Below are positions 43,947-51,875 of a stretch of 64,000 bases of DNA, piece by piece. A model generated the notes under the pieces. That model saw only the letters and a program-made list of their open reading frames with translations, ran no database searches and was not told where the DNA came from. A program made the translations under genes and the position numbers. How positions within the stretch are numbered: position 1 is the stretch's first letter; every line of letters starts with the position of its first letter. The DNA is from an uncultured Flavobacteriales bacterium. Its GTDB lineage: Bacteria; Bacteroidota; Bacteroidia; Flavobacteriales_D; Sanyastnellaceae. Location: positions 1 through 64,000 of the forward strand of contig CALKFF010000033.1 in NCBI GenBank assembly GCA_938084585.1. Reading direction: 5' to 3'.

Positions 43947-44839
43947 CCAGTTACGCCCCCTCAGAACTCGATGCGCGGAAGTTGCATCAGTGTCTTCTCG
44001 GCGGCATCGCACCTCGTCCCATTGCCTTTGTCAGCACGCAAGACGAGCAAGGACGCGTAAACCTGGCTCCGTTCTCCTACTTCAATGTGTTCTCGGCGAA
44101 CCCGCCCTTGTTGGTGTTTTCACCCGCGCGTCGCGGCCGAGACGGCAGCACCAAGCACACCTGGGACAACGTTCAGCGCGTGCCAGAGGTGGTGGTGAAT
44201 TTGGTCGACCACGCCATGGTTCACGCATGTTCCCTGGCGAGCACCGACTACGCAGAGGGGGTGGATGAATTTGTCAAAACCGGGTTGACGCCCTTGTCGT
44301 CCGACGCAGTGTCGCCGCCAAGGGTGGCGGAGGCGCCGGTTCAGCTCGAGTGCAAGGTGGTGAAATTGGAATCCCTCGGAGACCAGGGTGGTGCCGGACA
44401 GTTGGTGTTCGCGGAGATTGTCAAAATGCATTTCCGCGACGACGTCGTGAACGACGCCGGGGTGCCCGACGCCACGTTGTTGGACCTTGTGGGCCGCTGT
44501 GGCGGCGACCACTACGTCAGGGCACACGGCGACGCGTTGTTCACCGTGCCCAAGCCTTTGGGCGTGATGGGCATGGGGGTGGACGCCTTGCCCGAGGACA
44601 TCCGAACCAGCCGTGTGTTGACCGGAAACCAGTTGGCCATGTTGGGTGGGGCAGAGGCTTTGCCGGACGAAACGGACGTGAACGAGCACAAACTCCTGGA
44701 GCTGGCAGACCTCTTCATGGAGCATGAGGACGACGGTGCGGCGTTGGAGCAGGCCCTCCACCAACACGCGGGGTCTTTGCTGGACCAGGGCATGGTGGAT
44801 GAAGCGTGGAAAACCCTTCTGTCATTCAACGCGGGATGA
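43943..44839 (+). CDS. Flavin reductase family protein with C-terminal extension
   Basis: The N-terminal ~200 residues form a flavin reductase-like FMN-binding split barrel: LLGGIAPRPIAFVSTQDEQGRVNLAPFSYFNVFSANPPLLVFSP and VVNLVDHAMVHACS. This family typically reduces or binds FMN. The protein is 298 residues, about 90 more than usual, with an acidic helical tail (EHKLLELADLFMEHEDDGAAL ... SLLDQGMVDEAWKTLLSF). Translation overlaps purE. The role is unknown. Confidence 0.85.
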   Translation: MTSYAPSELDARKLHQCLLGGIAPRPIAFVSTQDEQGRVNLAPFSYFNVFSANPPLLVFSPARRGRDGSTKHTWDNVQRVPEVVVNLVDHAMVHACSLASTDYAEGVDEFVKTGLTPLSSDAVSPPRVAEAPVQLECKVVKLESLGDQGGAGQLVFAEIVKMHFRDDVVNDAGVPDATLLDLVGRCGGDHYVRAHGDALFTVPKPLGVMGMGVDALPEDIRTSRVLTGNQLAMLGGAEALPDETDVNEHKLLELADLFMEHEDDGAALEQALHQHAGSLLDQGMVDEAWKTLLSFNAG

Positions 44840-44863
44840 CCTCCAAACCCGGGGGCTGAAGCG

Positions 44864-44871
44864 TATTTTTG
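44864..44871 (+). promoter_or_regulatory. -7 box of the DUF3127 gene
   Basis: TATTTTTG (TAnnTTTG) lies 12 nt before ATG 44876. Confidence 0.6.
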
Positions 44872-44875
44872 AACC

Positions 44876-45253
44876 ATGGCATTTGAAGTGAAAGGCACCC
44901 TGAAGAAGCTGTTCGATCAGCAAGACTTCCCCAGCGGATTTTACAAGCGCGACTTCGTGGTCACCACGATGGAGCAGTACCCCCAAGACATCAAGTTCTC
45001 TGCGTTGAAGGAGAAGTCCGAGCAGTTGGGCCAATACTCGGAAGGCGACGTGTTGAACGTGAAGTTTGACCTGCGTGGCCGCGAGTACAACGGCCAGTAC
45101 TATGTCGATTTGAATGCATGGCGCGTGGAGCGTGCCGATGCGTCTGGGGCGGCCCCAGCGCCAGGGGCGCCTGAAGCCGTGAGTGCAGCGCCCATGCCGG
45201 CCGTGCCTCCCATGCCGTCCGCGCCCGCAGGCGACGACGACTTGCCATTCTGA
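44876..45253 (+). CDS. DUF3127 domain protein
   Basis: The product has 125 residues. Residues 1-~85 match DUF3127, an OB-like domain common in Bacteroidota: AFEVKGTLKKLFDQQDFPSGFYKRDFVV, YPQDIKFSALKEK, VLNVKFDLRGREYNGQYYVDLNAW. A low-complexity Ala/Pro-rich tail ends in GDDDLPF, reminiscent of acidic C-terminal tips of single-stranded DNA-binding proteins. A nucleic-acid role is suggested by that resemblance only. AtoE-type gene follows after 11 nt. Confidence 0.87.
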   Translation: MAFEVKGTLKKLFDQQDFPSGFYKRDFVVTTMEQYPQDIKFSALKEKSEQLGQYSEGDVLNVKFDLRGREYNGQYYVDLNAWRVERADASGAAPAPGAPEAVSAAPMPAVPPMPSAPAGDDDLPF

Positions 45254-45264
45254 CATCCGAAACC

Positions 45265-46698
45265 GTGACCGACCACGGTCCGACCTCGCCCATCGAACGG
45301 GCTCTGAACGCTTACGCGCGGGCATTCCAGCGCTGGCTTCCGAGCCCGTTTGCCATTGCGGTGGTGTTGACGTTCGTGGCCGCGGGATTGGCCCTCTCGA
45401 GCGCCACGCCCTCCGATGTGGTGGAGGCGTGGAGCAAGGGGTTGTGGAATCCGGGGCTGTTGCGGTTTGGGTTTCAAGCGATGTTCATGCTCGTGCTCGG
45501 GCACGTGCTCGCATTGGCCCCTCCCGTCCTTCGGGGGCTGGCCAGGGCTGTTCGATGGGTGACGTTGGCGCCGCGGTTCGCGCCGGCGAAAGTGGCCTTG
45601 CTTAGCATGGTGCTGGGGTGGTTGAATTGGGGCCTTGGCCTTGTGGCCGGCGCCATTTTGGTGCGCGGCGTGTTGGACGAGATGCACAAGCCTCAGGCTT
45701 CGGCTGGATTGCGGTCGTTGTCCCAAGGCATGCTCGGCGCGGCGGGATACACAGGCCTCCTGGTGTGGCACGGGGGCCTCAGCGGTTCTGCCCCCTTGAA
45801 GGTGGCTGAAGCCGGACATCTGACTTCGTTGGTGCCTCAAGTCTCATGGGCGCCGTTGTTGCCTGAGACCATCTCCTTGACCGAAACCGTGTTTGCCCCC
45901 TGGAGCCTCATGGTCACGGGTGCGGTCGTGGCCTCAGTAGTGGCCCTGTTCGCATGGCTGGGCGGCCGGGTGAAAGGCGGATTGCAGGAGGTGGCGGTCG
46001 CGAGCTCACCCCAAGAAGGGCGTCAAGAGGAGATGAGGGTCCAACCTGCCGAGACCCTTGGAGGGGTGGCAGAAGCGATGGACAACACCCCCTGGATTGC
46101 GTCGGGCCTTGGCGTGGTCACGCTGGGTGGCGCATGCTGGTGGGCCCTTCAAAGTCCAGGTGGCATGGCGTTGTCCTTTGTCACCCCCGATTGGATCAAC
46201 ATGCTTTTGCTGGCGCTGGCGCTTCTCGCCCATGGCCAGGTGCGTGGATTTTTGGCGGCCCTGGACAAGGCGATTGGGGGGGCGTCTGGCATTTTGGTTC
46301 AGTTCCCGTTGTACTTCGGCATCATGGGCATTGTGACAGGAACAGGATTGGGCCAAACCTTGGCCGGGGCGTTGGTCGACGCCACGTCGGCCGCGTGGTT
46401 GCCTGAGACGTTGTTTGTGTCCGCCGGCGTGCTGAATGTGTTTGTGCCCAGCGGCGGGGGGCAGTGGGCTGTGCAGGGACCCCTGGTGCTGGAAGCTTGT
46501 CACGCACTTGGCGTGTCATGGGAACGGGGGATCATGGCGATGGCCTTCGGCGACGAGTTGACCAACATGCTGCAGCCGTTTTGGGCCCTTCCGCTTCTCG
46601 GAATCACCGGGCTGTCGGCGCGGGACATTTTGCCATACACGTTGTTGGTGATGGTGACGGCCGCGGCGGTCATGCTTTTGGGCATGTCTTTTTGGTGA
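45265..46698 (+). CDS. Short-chain fatty acid transporter (AtoE type)
   Basis: This 477-residue inner-membrane protein with about 12-13 hydrophobic segments matches the AtoE/SCFA transporter family: LPSPFAIAVVLTFVAAGLAL, GFQAMFMLVLGHVLALAP, LSMVLGWLNWGLGLVAGAIL, GLLVWHGGLSGSAPL, FVPSGGGQWAVQGP and GDELTNMLQPFWALPLLGI. It likely imports butyrate-like acids. The start is GTG 45265. The etfBA pair nearby would fit acyl-CoA oxidation, but this is only proximity. Confidence 0.9.
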   Translation: MTDHGPTSPIERALNAYARAFQRWLPSPFAIAVVLTFVAAGLALSSATPSDVVEAWSKGLWNPGLLRFGFQAMFMLVLGHVLALAPPVLRGLARAVRWVTLAPRFAPAKVALLSMVLGWLNWGLGLVAGAILVRGVLDEMHKPQASAGLRSLSQGMLGAAGYTGLLVWHGGLSGSAPLKVAEAGHLTSLVPQVSWAPLLPETISLTETVFAPWSLMVTGAVVASVVALFAWLGGRVKGGLQEVAVASSPQEGRQEEMRVQPAETLGGVAEAMDNTPWIASGLGVVTLGGACWWALQSPGGMALSFVTPDWINMLLLALALLAHGQVRGFLAALDKAIGGASGILVQFPLYFGIMGIVTGTGLGQTLAGALVDATSAAWLPETLFVSAGVLNVFVPSGGGQWAVQGPLVLEACHALGVSWERGIMAMAFGDELTNMLQPFWALPLLGITGLSARDILPYTLLVMVTAAAVMLLGMSFW

Positions 46699-46725
46699 TT
46701 CAAATTGGTTCGCACGTTTGACACA

Positions 46726-47967
46726 ATGACCCCTGAATTTCACACCCACACCCTGTCCAATGGATTGCGCGTGATCCATGCCCACAAAGCGGGTCAGGTG
46801 ACGCATTGTGCGTTGGTGGTCAACGCCGGGACCCGCGACGAACGGAAAGGGGAAGAGGGGCTGGCACATTTCATCGAGCACGTGTTGTTCAAGGGCACTG
46901 CCAAGAGAAAGGCGTTCCACATCTTGAACCGCATGGAGTCGGTGGGCGGGGAAATCAACGCGTACACGACCAAGGAAGACACCTGGCTGACCAGTTCGCA
47001 GCGAAACAAAGACACCGAGCGCGCTTTGGAATTGTTGGCCGACGTGGCCTTTCGCAGCGTGTTCCCGGAGGGAGAGTTGGACAAGGAGCGGGGCGTGGTG
47101 CTGGATGAAATCGCCGGGGTGGACGACACCCCTGGAGATGTCATTTTCGAGACGTTCGACCGCCACCTGTTTGGAGACCATGCGCTGGGACGTCCCATCC
47201 TCGGCACCCCAGAGAGTGTCAAAGCCCTGACCAGAGACCAGGTGGGCAACTTCGTCGACGCGTGGTACCGTCCCACCAACATGGTGTTGGGGGTTGTGGG
47301 CAACGTGACTTGGGCCGAGGTTTTGGCGTGGTCGGAAAAGCACTTCGGGCATGTCGACCGGGGTGAAACGGCCCCGGTGCCTTCCAGGGTGGCGCCCATC
47401 AGGAGCGCCGAAGGCTTCAACGTCGAAGCGCGTCGGAATGTCCAACAAGTGCACCACGTGCTGGGATGCATGGTTCCTGGAGGCGACCACGAAGACAAGC
47501 TGGCGATGACCATGGTGGCCAACGTGCTCGGAGGACCGGCGATGAACTGCCGTTTGAACCTGAACATCCGAGAGAAGCACGGGATGGCGTACCACATCGA
47601 AGCCAACCACATGATGCACCAAGACGTCGGGGTGTTCAACGTGTATTATGGCACGGATGTCCGTTTTCACAAGCGCGTGTCGGACCTCGTGCATCGCGAA
47701 GTGGACAAGATGCGCCACACGAAGTTGGGCGTGCGGCAACTGCATGAGGCGAAGCAGCAGTTGTTGGGCCAAATCGCCCTGAGCCACGAACACGGCGGCC
47801 ATGTGCTGTCTGGACTGGCCAAGACGTTCCTCGTGCATGGACGCGTCGAGACGTTGGATGTGGTGGTGAAGGCGATTGAAGCCCTCACGGCAGAAGACTT
47901 GCTGCAGGTCGCCCACACTTGGCTCGACCCACAGGCCATGGGGTCGGTGACGTTTTTGCCCGATTGA
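46726..47967 (+). CDS. M16 family zinc peptidase
   Basis: This 413-residue single-gene pitrilysin-family protein carries the inverted zinc motif HFIEH (H48, E51, H52), with the third ligand expected in the KERGVVLDEI helix. The C-terminal M16C domain is present (HHVLGCMVPGGDHEDKLAMTMVANVLGG, NLNIREKHGMAYHIEANH). There is no signal peptide, so it is a cytoplasmic or mitochondrial-processing-like peptidase. Start ATG 46726 is chosen over the upstream codon of the ORF track. CACGTTTG 13 nt before it may be a weak -7 box. Confidence 0.93.
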   Translation: MTPEFHTHTLSNGLRVIHAHKAGQVTHCALVVNAGTRDERKGEEGLAHFIEHVLFKGTAKRKAFHILNRMESVGGEINAYTTKEDTWLTSSQRNKDTERALELLADVAFRSVFPEGELDKERGVVLDEIAGVDDTPGDVIFETFDRHLFGDHALGRPILGTPESVKALTRDQVGNFVDAWYRPTNMVLGVVGNVTWAEVLAWSEKHFGHVDRGETAPVPSRVAPIRSAEGFNVEARRNVQQVHHVLGCMVPGGDHEDKLAMTMVANVLGGPAMNCRLNLNIREKHGMAYHIEANHMMHQDVGVFNVYYGTDVRFHKRVSDLVHREVDKMRHTKLGVRQLHEAKQQLLGQIALSHEHGGHVLSGLAKTFLVHGRVETLDVVVKAIEALTAEDLLQVAHTWLDPQAMGSVTFLPD

Positions 47968-47979
47968 GGGGGGGGGGCG

Positions 47980-48393
47980 TCAGTCCCGGCTGAAGGTGTG
48001 CCAGTCGTTGTGACGCTCTTCGATGCCGTTTTTCACGGACCGAATTTTCAGGGCGAGCGTCGCCCAAAGGCGCTCGTCCTCTTGCAACAAGGCTTTCATC
48101 GCGTCGTCGTCGTTGTCGGCGGCGAGGGCCATGTTGGCCAACACGTCGTGTCCGTGCGACCGGAGCCACTGCACGGCGCGGCCATCACCTTCTGACCCTC
48201 GGCACAACGCCATCAACTCGGGATGCCCTTCGTTGTGCAGCCAATCGCGTGCGGAGGGCTGGTTGTGCAAGGCGTGCACGAACAACCCCAATTCTGGGTA
48301 TCCGTGCCCCAGCAGCCAATCCCGCAAGTGGTCGTTGCCGGAGATGGCTTCACCCCAGGCGAGCAACACTTTGGTGGGATAGCGTTTGGCCAT
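47980..48393 (-). CDS. Small hypothetical protein
   Basis: From ATG 48393 it encodes 137 residues, helical and His/Trp-rich (LRDWLLGHGYPELGLFVHALH, ARDWLHNEGHPELMALCRG, AVQWLRSHGHDVLANMALA). Three consecutive W-L-x(2-3)-G/H-HG/P-E/D segments look like short helical repeats of about 33 residues. I do not recognise the family. It is divergent from the MFS gene with a 45-bp gap, and converges on the M16 gene. TTCCTTTG lies 12 nt before its ATG as a weak -7 box. Confidence 0.65.
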   Translation of the reverse strand: MAKRYPTKVLLAWGEAISGNDHLRDWLLGHGYPELGLFVHALHNQPSARDWLHNEGHPELMALCRGSEGDGRAVQWLRSHGHDVLANMALAADNDDDAMKALLQEDERLWATLALKIRSVKNGIEERHNDWHTFSRD

Positions 48394-48397
48394 GAGA

Positions 48398-48405
48398 CAA
48401 AGGAA
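48398..48405 (-). promoter_or_regulatory. Weak -7 box of the small hypothetical gene
   Basis: On the minus strand TTCCTTTG lies 12 nt before ATG 48393; the A at position 2 is T. Confidence 0.3.
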
Positions 48406-48425
48406 CGGAACCCGAAGGGAAGGAG

Positions 48426-48433
48426 TACCTTCG
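48426..48433 (+). promoter_or_regulatory. -7 box of the MFS gene
   Basis: TACCTTCG lies 13 nt before TTG 48439. No ATG or GTG is present at that distance, supporting a TTG start. Confidence 0.5.
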
Positions 48434-48438
48434 CGGCC

Positions 48439-49635
48439 TTGGAACAACGCGTATTCACCTCCACCTTTTGGCTCCTTTGTGCAGGAACAGTCCTGTTCAT
48501 GGCCAGTTTTGGGATGCTTCTGCCAGAGCTGCCAGGGTACCTTGAGACCTACGGTGCGGGGCATTTAATTGGGTGGATTGTGGCGTTGTTCACGGTGGGC
48601 GCTTTCTTCAGCCGTTTTTTCTCAGGCCGAATCGCGGACCGCGCTGGGCGGAAGCCTGTCATGTTGTTTGGCACGGCTGTGACGGCCTTGGCAGGAATCG
48701 CCTACATCGGTGTGGGCTGGTTGGACGACGCGGCCTTCGCGGTGTCTGCGTTTTTGGTCATCCGGCTGTTGCATGGCCTTTCCACGGGATTCCGACCCAC
48801 GGGCACAAGCGCGTTTTTGACGGATTTGGTGCCCGTCGAGCGGCGGGGCGAGGCCCTGGGCTATCTGGGGGTGGCCGGCAACGCGGGCATGGCCCTGGGG
48901 CCGTCTCTTGGCAGTTGGCTGGCGGTGGATTTTGGGTACGACGCCATGTTCGCAGCGAGCAGCGTGCTGGGGGTGGCATCGTACATCATGACGCGGAAGC
49001 TTCCTGAAACCCTGCCCCACGCACGGCCTGTCTCCAAGCAAGACCTGAATGTGTTTCAAGGAGGCACGGTGGAGCCTGCGGCTTGGCCAGCGGCCCTGTT
49101 CTTGCTGCCGGTGGCGGTGGCCTTTGGGACGTTTTTGACGGTGACTCCCGACCTCGTGGAAGGGCTGGGGTTCGTGTACAAGGGATCCTTCAACACCATC
49201 GTGGTCATCGCGTCCATCGCCATGCGTCTTGTGGCTGGCAAGGCTTCCGACAAGTATGGGCGCCCTCAACTGCTGCTGATCGGGGCCGTGCTCCTGGCGC
49301 TGGGCATGTGGTTGTTTTCCGCATCGACTTCGGTGCCTGTGTTGGTTGCTGCGGGGATTGTCTACGGCATGTCCGTGGGCATCAACATGCCGGCGATTTT
49401 TGCGTGGACGGTGGATTTGGCGCCGGAAGGGAAGGCGGCCACTGCCTTGGGCACCATGCTGATGGCGTTGGAGGTGGGCATTGGTGTCGGGGCCTTTGCC
49501 AGTGGGTCGTGGTACGCCTCTGACCCTTCGGTGTTGTTGTCGTTGTACTTGGGGTGTGCGTGGTGTGGCGTGGTGGGCTTGAGCTTCATGTTGTGGTGGA
49601 TGCGCGTTCACAAAACAGAACGCGACAACTGTTGA
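48439..49635 (+). CDS. MFS transporter (TTG start proposed)
   Basis: This 398-residue inner-membrane protein has 12 predicted helices and a motif A-like loop (GRIADRAGRKPVMLFGTAV). Other MFS features are LLPELPGYLE early, FVVIRLLHGLSTGFRPTGTSAF-like TM4-5 and GRPQLLLIGAVLLALG. The ORF-track start at 48223 would read 216 nt through the divergent gene and promoter. The conserved protein begins at EQRVFTSTFWLLCAGTVLF, which fits TTG 48439 as a leaderless start. Substrate is unknown. Confidence 0.82.
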   Translation: MEQRVFTSTFWLLCAGTVLFMASFGMLLPELPGYLETYGAGHLIGWIVALFTVGAFFSRFFSGRIADRAGRKPVMLFGTAVTALAGIAYIGVGWLDDAAFAVSAFLVIRLLHGLSTGFRPTGTSAFLTDLVPVERRGEALGYLGVAGNAGMALGPSLGSWLAVDFGYDAMFAASSVLGVASYIMTRKLPETLPHARPVSKQDLNVFQGGTVEPAAWPAALFLLPVAVAFGTFLTVTPDLVEGLGFVYKGSFNTIVVIASIAMRLVAGKASDKYGRPQLLLIGAVLLALGMWLFSASTSVPVLVAAGIVYGMSVGINMPAIFAWTVDLAPEGKAATALGTMLMALEVGIGVGAFASGSWYASDPSVLLSLYLGCAWCGVVGLSFMLWWMRVHKTERDNC

Positions 49636-49676
49636 GAACTCCGCGGCGCGGGAGGTCGGAACCGAGTTCCAAAACC

Positions 49677-49684
49677 TACCTTGA
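49677..49684 (+). promoter_or_regulatory. -7 box of the small coiled-coil gene
   Basis: TACCTTGA lies 12 nt before ATG 49689. Confidence 0.55.
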
Positions 49685-49688
49685 CGTC

Positions 49689-49910
49689 ATGGAATTGTTG
49701 CTCGAAAAACAGCTTAAAGAGGCGCAGGCAGATCGGAAATCTGTCATGCACGAATTCCTCCGCTTGAAGGCGGAACTCGTTCGGACCCAGCAGCGAAACG
49801 ACGACTTGCGTTGCGAGAACCGTGCCTTGCGTGAGGCCCTTCACGCCGCAGAACACGAAGTCACCAACCTCTTCAGTTACGCGGCCCAAGCGGACAACGC
49901 GGAAGGTTGA
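49689..49910 (+). CDS. Small coiled-coil protein
   Basis: ATG 49689, 12 nt after a -7 box, opens a 73-residue protein that is almost wholly alpha-helical and charged (MELLLEKQLKEAQADRKSVM, FLRLKAELVRTQQRNDDLRC, LREALHAAEHEV). Heptad spacing suggests a coiled coil. The longer ORF in the track starts inside the MFS gene and is not used. I do not recognise the family. A bidirectional terminator follows. Confidence 0.7.
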   Translation: MELLLEKQLKEAQADRKSVMHEFLRLKAELVRTQQRNDDLRCENRALREALHAAEHEVTNLFSYAAQADNAEG

Positions 49911-49941
49911 TTCCTCCTGGTCACGGCCTTTTGCTGTGAAC

Positions 49942-49976
49942 AAAAAAAGCCACCCCGAATCAGGGTGGCTTTTTTT
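49942..49976. terminator. Bidirectional rho-independent terminator
   Basis: AAAAAAAGCCACCC and GGGTGGCTTTTTTT form a perfect stem. It separates the small coiled-coil gene (plus) from fabD (minus). Confidence 0.85.
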
Positions 49977-49994
49977 GTGTCGCAACAAGAGACC

Positions 49995-50891
49995 TCAGGC
50001 CTCTTCCATAGCCAAGGTCGCAGAGGAGGTGGGGAACGCGCGGTCCACCTTTTTGAACAGCCCTTGGAGCACCTTGCCGGGCCCCACTTCGGTGACGCTG
50101 GCCGCGCCGTCGGCGATCATGGTCTGCATCGTTTGGGTCCAACGCACCGGGGCGGTGAGTTGGGCGACCAATTGGGCGCGGATCACCCCCGGGTCGGTGG
50201 TGGGTTCGGCGCTGACGTTTTGGTAAATCGGACAGCGTGGGGCTACGATGGCCGCAGATTCAATGGCTTGGGCGAGTTTTTCCCGCGCAGGCTCCATCAA
50301 AGGGCTGTGGAATGCGCCACCCACGGGCAACATCAAGGCCCGGCGTGCGCCAGCCTCGGAAAGGGCGGCACAGGCTGCCTCGACGGCGGGCACTTCTCCG
50401 GAAATGACCAATTGTCCAGGGCAGTTGTAGTTCGCGGCCACCACGACACCTTGGGTGTCGTTGCAAATGGTCTCCACCACCTCGTTGTCGAGGCCGAGCA
50501 CGGCGGCCATGGTGGACGGTTGCAGTTCGCAGGCTTCTTGCATGGCGTTGGCACGGGCGCTGACGAGCGCCAGTCCTTCGTCAAAACTCAACGACCCCGC
50601 TGCGACAAGCGCGCTGAATTCGCCGAGGCTGTGTCCGGCCACCATGTCAGGGTGGAAGCGGTCCCCCAAGCACTGGGCCAAGACGACCGAGTGGATGAAG
50701 ATGGCTGGTTGGGTGACGTTGGTTTGTTTGAGGGCTTCAGGGGTGCCTTCAAACATGGTGGAGGCAATGTCAAAGCCCAACACCTCGTTGGCTTCGGCGA
50801 AGCGGCGCTTGGCCAAATCAGACTGGTCAAACAGGTCCTTGCCCATGCCTGGGAATTGGGCGCCTTGGCCCGGAAACACAAATGCGTTCAT
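49995..50891 (-). CDS. fabD: [Acyl-carrier-protein] S-malonyltransferase
   Basis: This 298-residue protein begins MNAFVFPGQGAQFPGMG. The nucleophile Ser is in VAGHSLGEFSAL (S88) and the catalytic His in VGGAFHSPLM (near residue 197), with a conserved Q in the PGQGAQ loop. It transfers malonyl from CoA to ACP to start fatty-acid elongation. A TAnnTTTG box inside the end of the DUF3078 gene suggests an independent promoter, although the genes are also closely spaced. Confidence 0.95.
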   Translation of the reverse strand: MNAFVFPGQGAQFPGMGKDLFDQSDLAKRRFAEANEVLGFDIASTMFEGTPEALKQTNVTQPAIFIHSVVLAQCLGDRFHPDMVAGHSLGEFSALVAAGSLSFDEGLALVSARANAMQEACELQPSTMAAVLGLDNEVVETICNDTQGVVVAANYNCPGQLVISGEVPAVEAACAALSEAGARRALMLPVGGAFHSPLMEPAREKLAQAIESAAIVAPRCPIYQNVSAEPTTDPGVIRAQLVAQLTAPVRWTQTMQTMIADGAASVTEVGPGKVLQGLFKKVDRAFPTSSATLAMEEA

Positions 50892-50896
50892 GAGAT

Positions 50897-51874
50897 TCAA
50901 GAAAATTTCAGCGACAAACCTACCGCAAGAATTTGTTTCAGCTGCACCCCAGGGCCCACATCGCCGAGGTCGCCAGGGATGTCGGGGTTGGGTTCACGCA
51001 GCACGAGTTCCACGTCCTTGTCGTAAATCAAAGTCAAGCCCAGCGTGGTGGACAACCAACTGTTGACTTTCAGGGTCAAGACGTGGTCTGTGAAAATGTC
51101 GATGGCTTCAGGTTCTTCGAGGTAATTGCTGAAGAGGTCGAGACGCACCGCGTAGGTGACGTTTTCGGTGACTTGTTCCTTGAGGCCCACGCGGATGTAT
51201 CCTCCTACCTCGTGGCGGGCTCGTTCTCCTGGCAACACCCCGAAGAGACCTTGCGCGGACAGGCTGTCGTCCAAGACGAACGTGGACTTGGAGGTGAAAG
51301 GTGCCACGAAAATGGTGGTGGTTTCTGTGGGTTTCATGTCCACCCCGAGGGCAAGAACGAGGTAGCCAGGGGCCATGATGCGTGAGGTGACTTGGTTCAC
51401 GTCAGGCAGCCCGTTCACGGTGGCGTATCCTGGGGCAAGCTGGGTCCTGAAGCTTCCCAACGCCGTGAGGGAGCCCTTGTCTTTCAGCCTGCGACCAAGC
51501 TTGGTGGCCAATTCAATGCGGTCGTCGGTCTTCAAGAGGATCTGGTCGTCGGGACGGTGCAGCAACCCAAAGGCCCCGTGGAATTCCGTGTCCCATCCGA
51601 AATCGGTCCCGTCGTATTCCCAGAATTGGTCCACCTTGGCGATGAGGCTCGCAGAGCTCTGGCCGCCCGCGGCCCACTGACTCAGCTGGACCTGGCTGAA
51701 TTGGACATTCACCAAGGTCTCGTGCTTGTGGTACACGGAGTCAGCGTCGCCCACCACAGGTGCGCGCAGTTTGGTTTCCGTGGCACTCGGAAGGGGCGTG
51801 GTGATGGATTGTCCCCACGCGCCCCACAAGATCCCCATGAACGTCAGAAGGGAGGAGACCTTCCGCAGGTTCAC
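50897..51874 (-). CDS. DUF3078 outer-membrane-like protein
   Basis: The product is 325 residues with a signal peptide (SLLTFMGILWGAWGQ). The beta-rich body carries DUF3078 hallmarks: LSQWAAGGQSSASLIAKVDQFWEYDG, TEFHGAFGLLHR, LKTDDRIELATKLGRRL and SNYLEEPEAIDIFTDHVLTLKVNSWL, ending KQILAVGLSLKFS, typical of an outer-membrane barrel. The function is unknown. GTG 51874 lies 1 nt after the adhesin stop (TGACGTG), pointing to coupling. fabD starts shortly after. Confidence 0.83.
   Translation of the reverse strand: MNLRKVSSLLTFMGILWGAWGQSITTPLPSATETKLRAPVVGDADSVYHKHETLVNVQFSQVQLSQWAAGGQSSASLIAKVDQFWEYDGTDFGWDTEFHGAFGLLHRPDDQILLKTDDRIELATKLGRRLKDKGSLTALGSFRTQLAPGYATVNGLPDVNQVTSRIMAPGYLVLALGVDMKPTETTTIFVAPFTSKSTFVLDDSLSAQGLFGVLPGERARHEVGGYIRVGLKEQVTENVTYAVRLDLFSNYLEEPEAIDIFTDHVLTLKVNSWLSTTLGLTLIYDKDVELVLREPNPDIPGDLGDVGPGVQLKQILAVGLSLKFS
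50915..50922 (-). promoter_or_regulatory. -7 box for fabD
   Basis: On the minus strand TAGGTTTG (a TAnnTTTG match) lies inside the end of the DUF3078 gene, 31 nt before the fabD ATG. Confidence 0.45.
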
Positions 51875-51875
51875 G

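Noticed and set aside
47968-47979. Poly-G run between M16 and the small gene as a phase-variable tract
   Set aside because: It lies in the short intergenic gap, outside both coding regions, so slippage would not change a reading frame.
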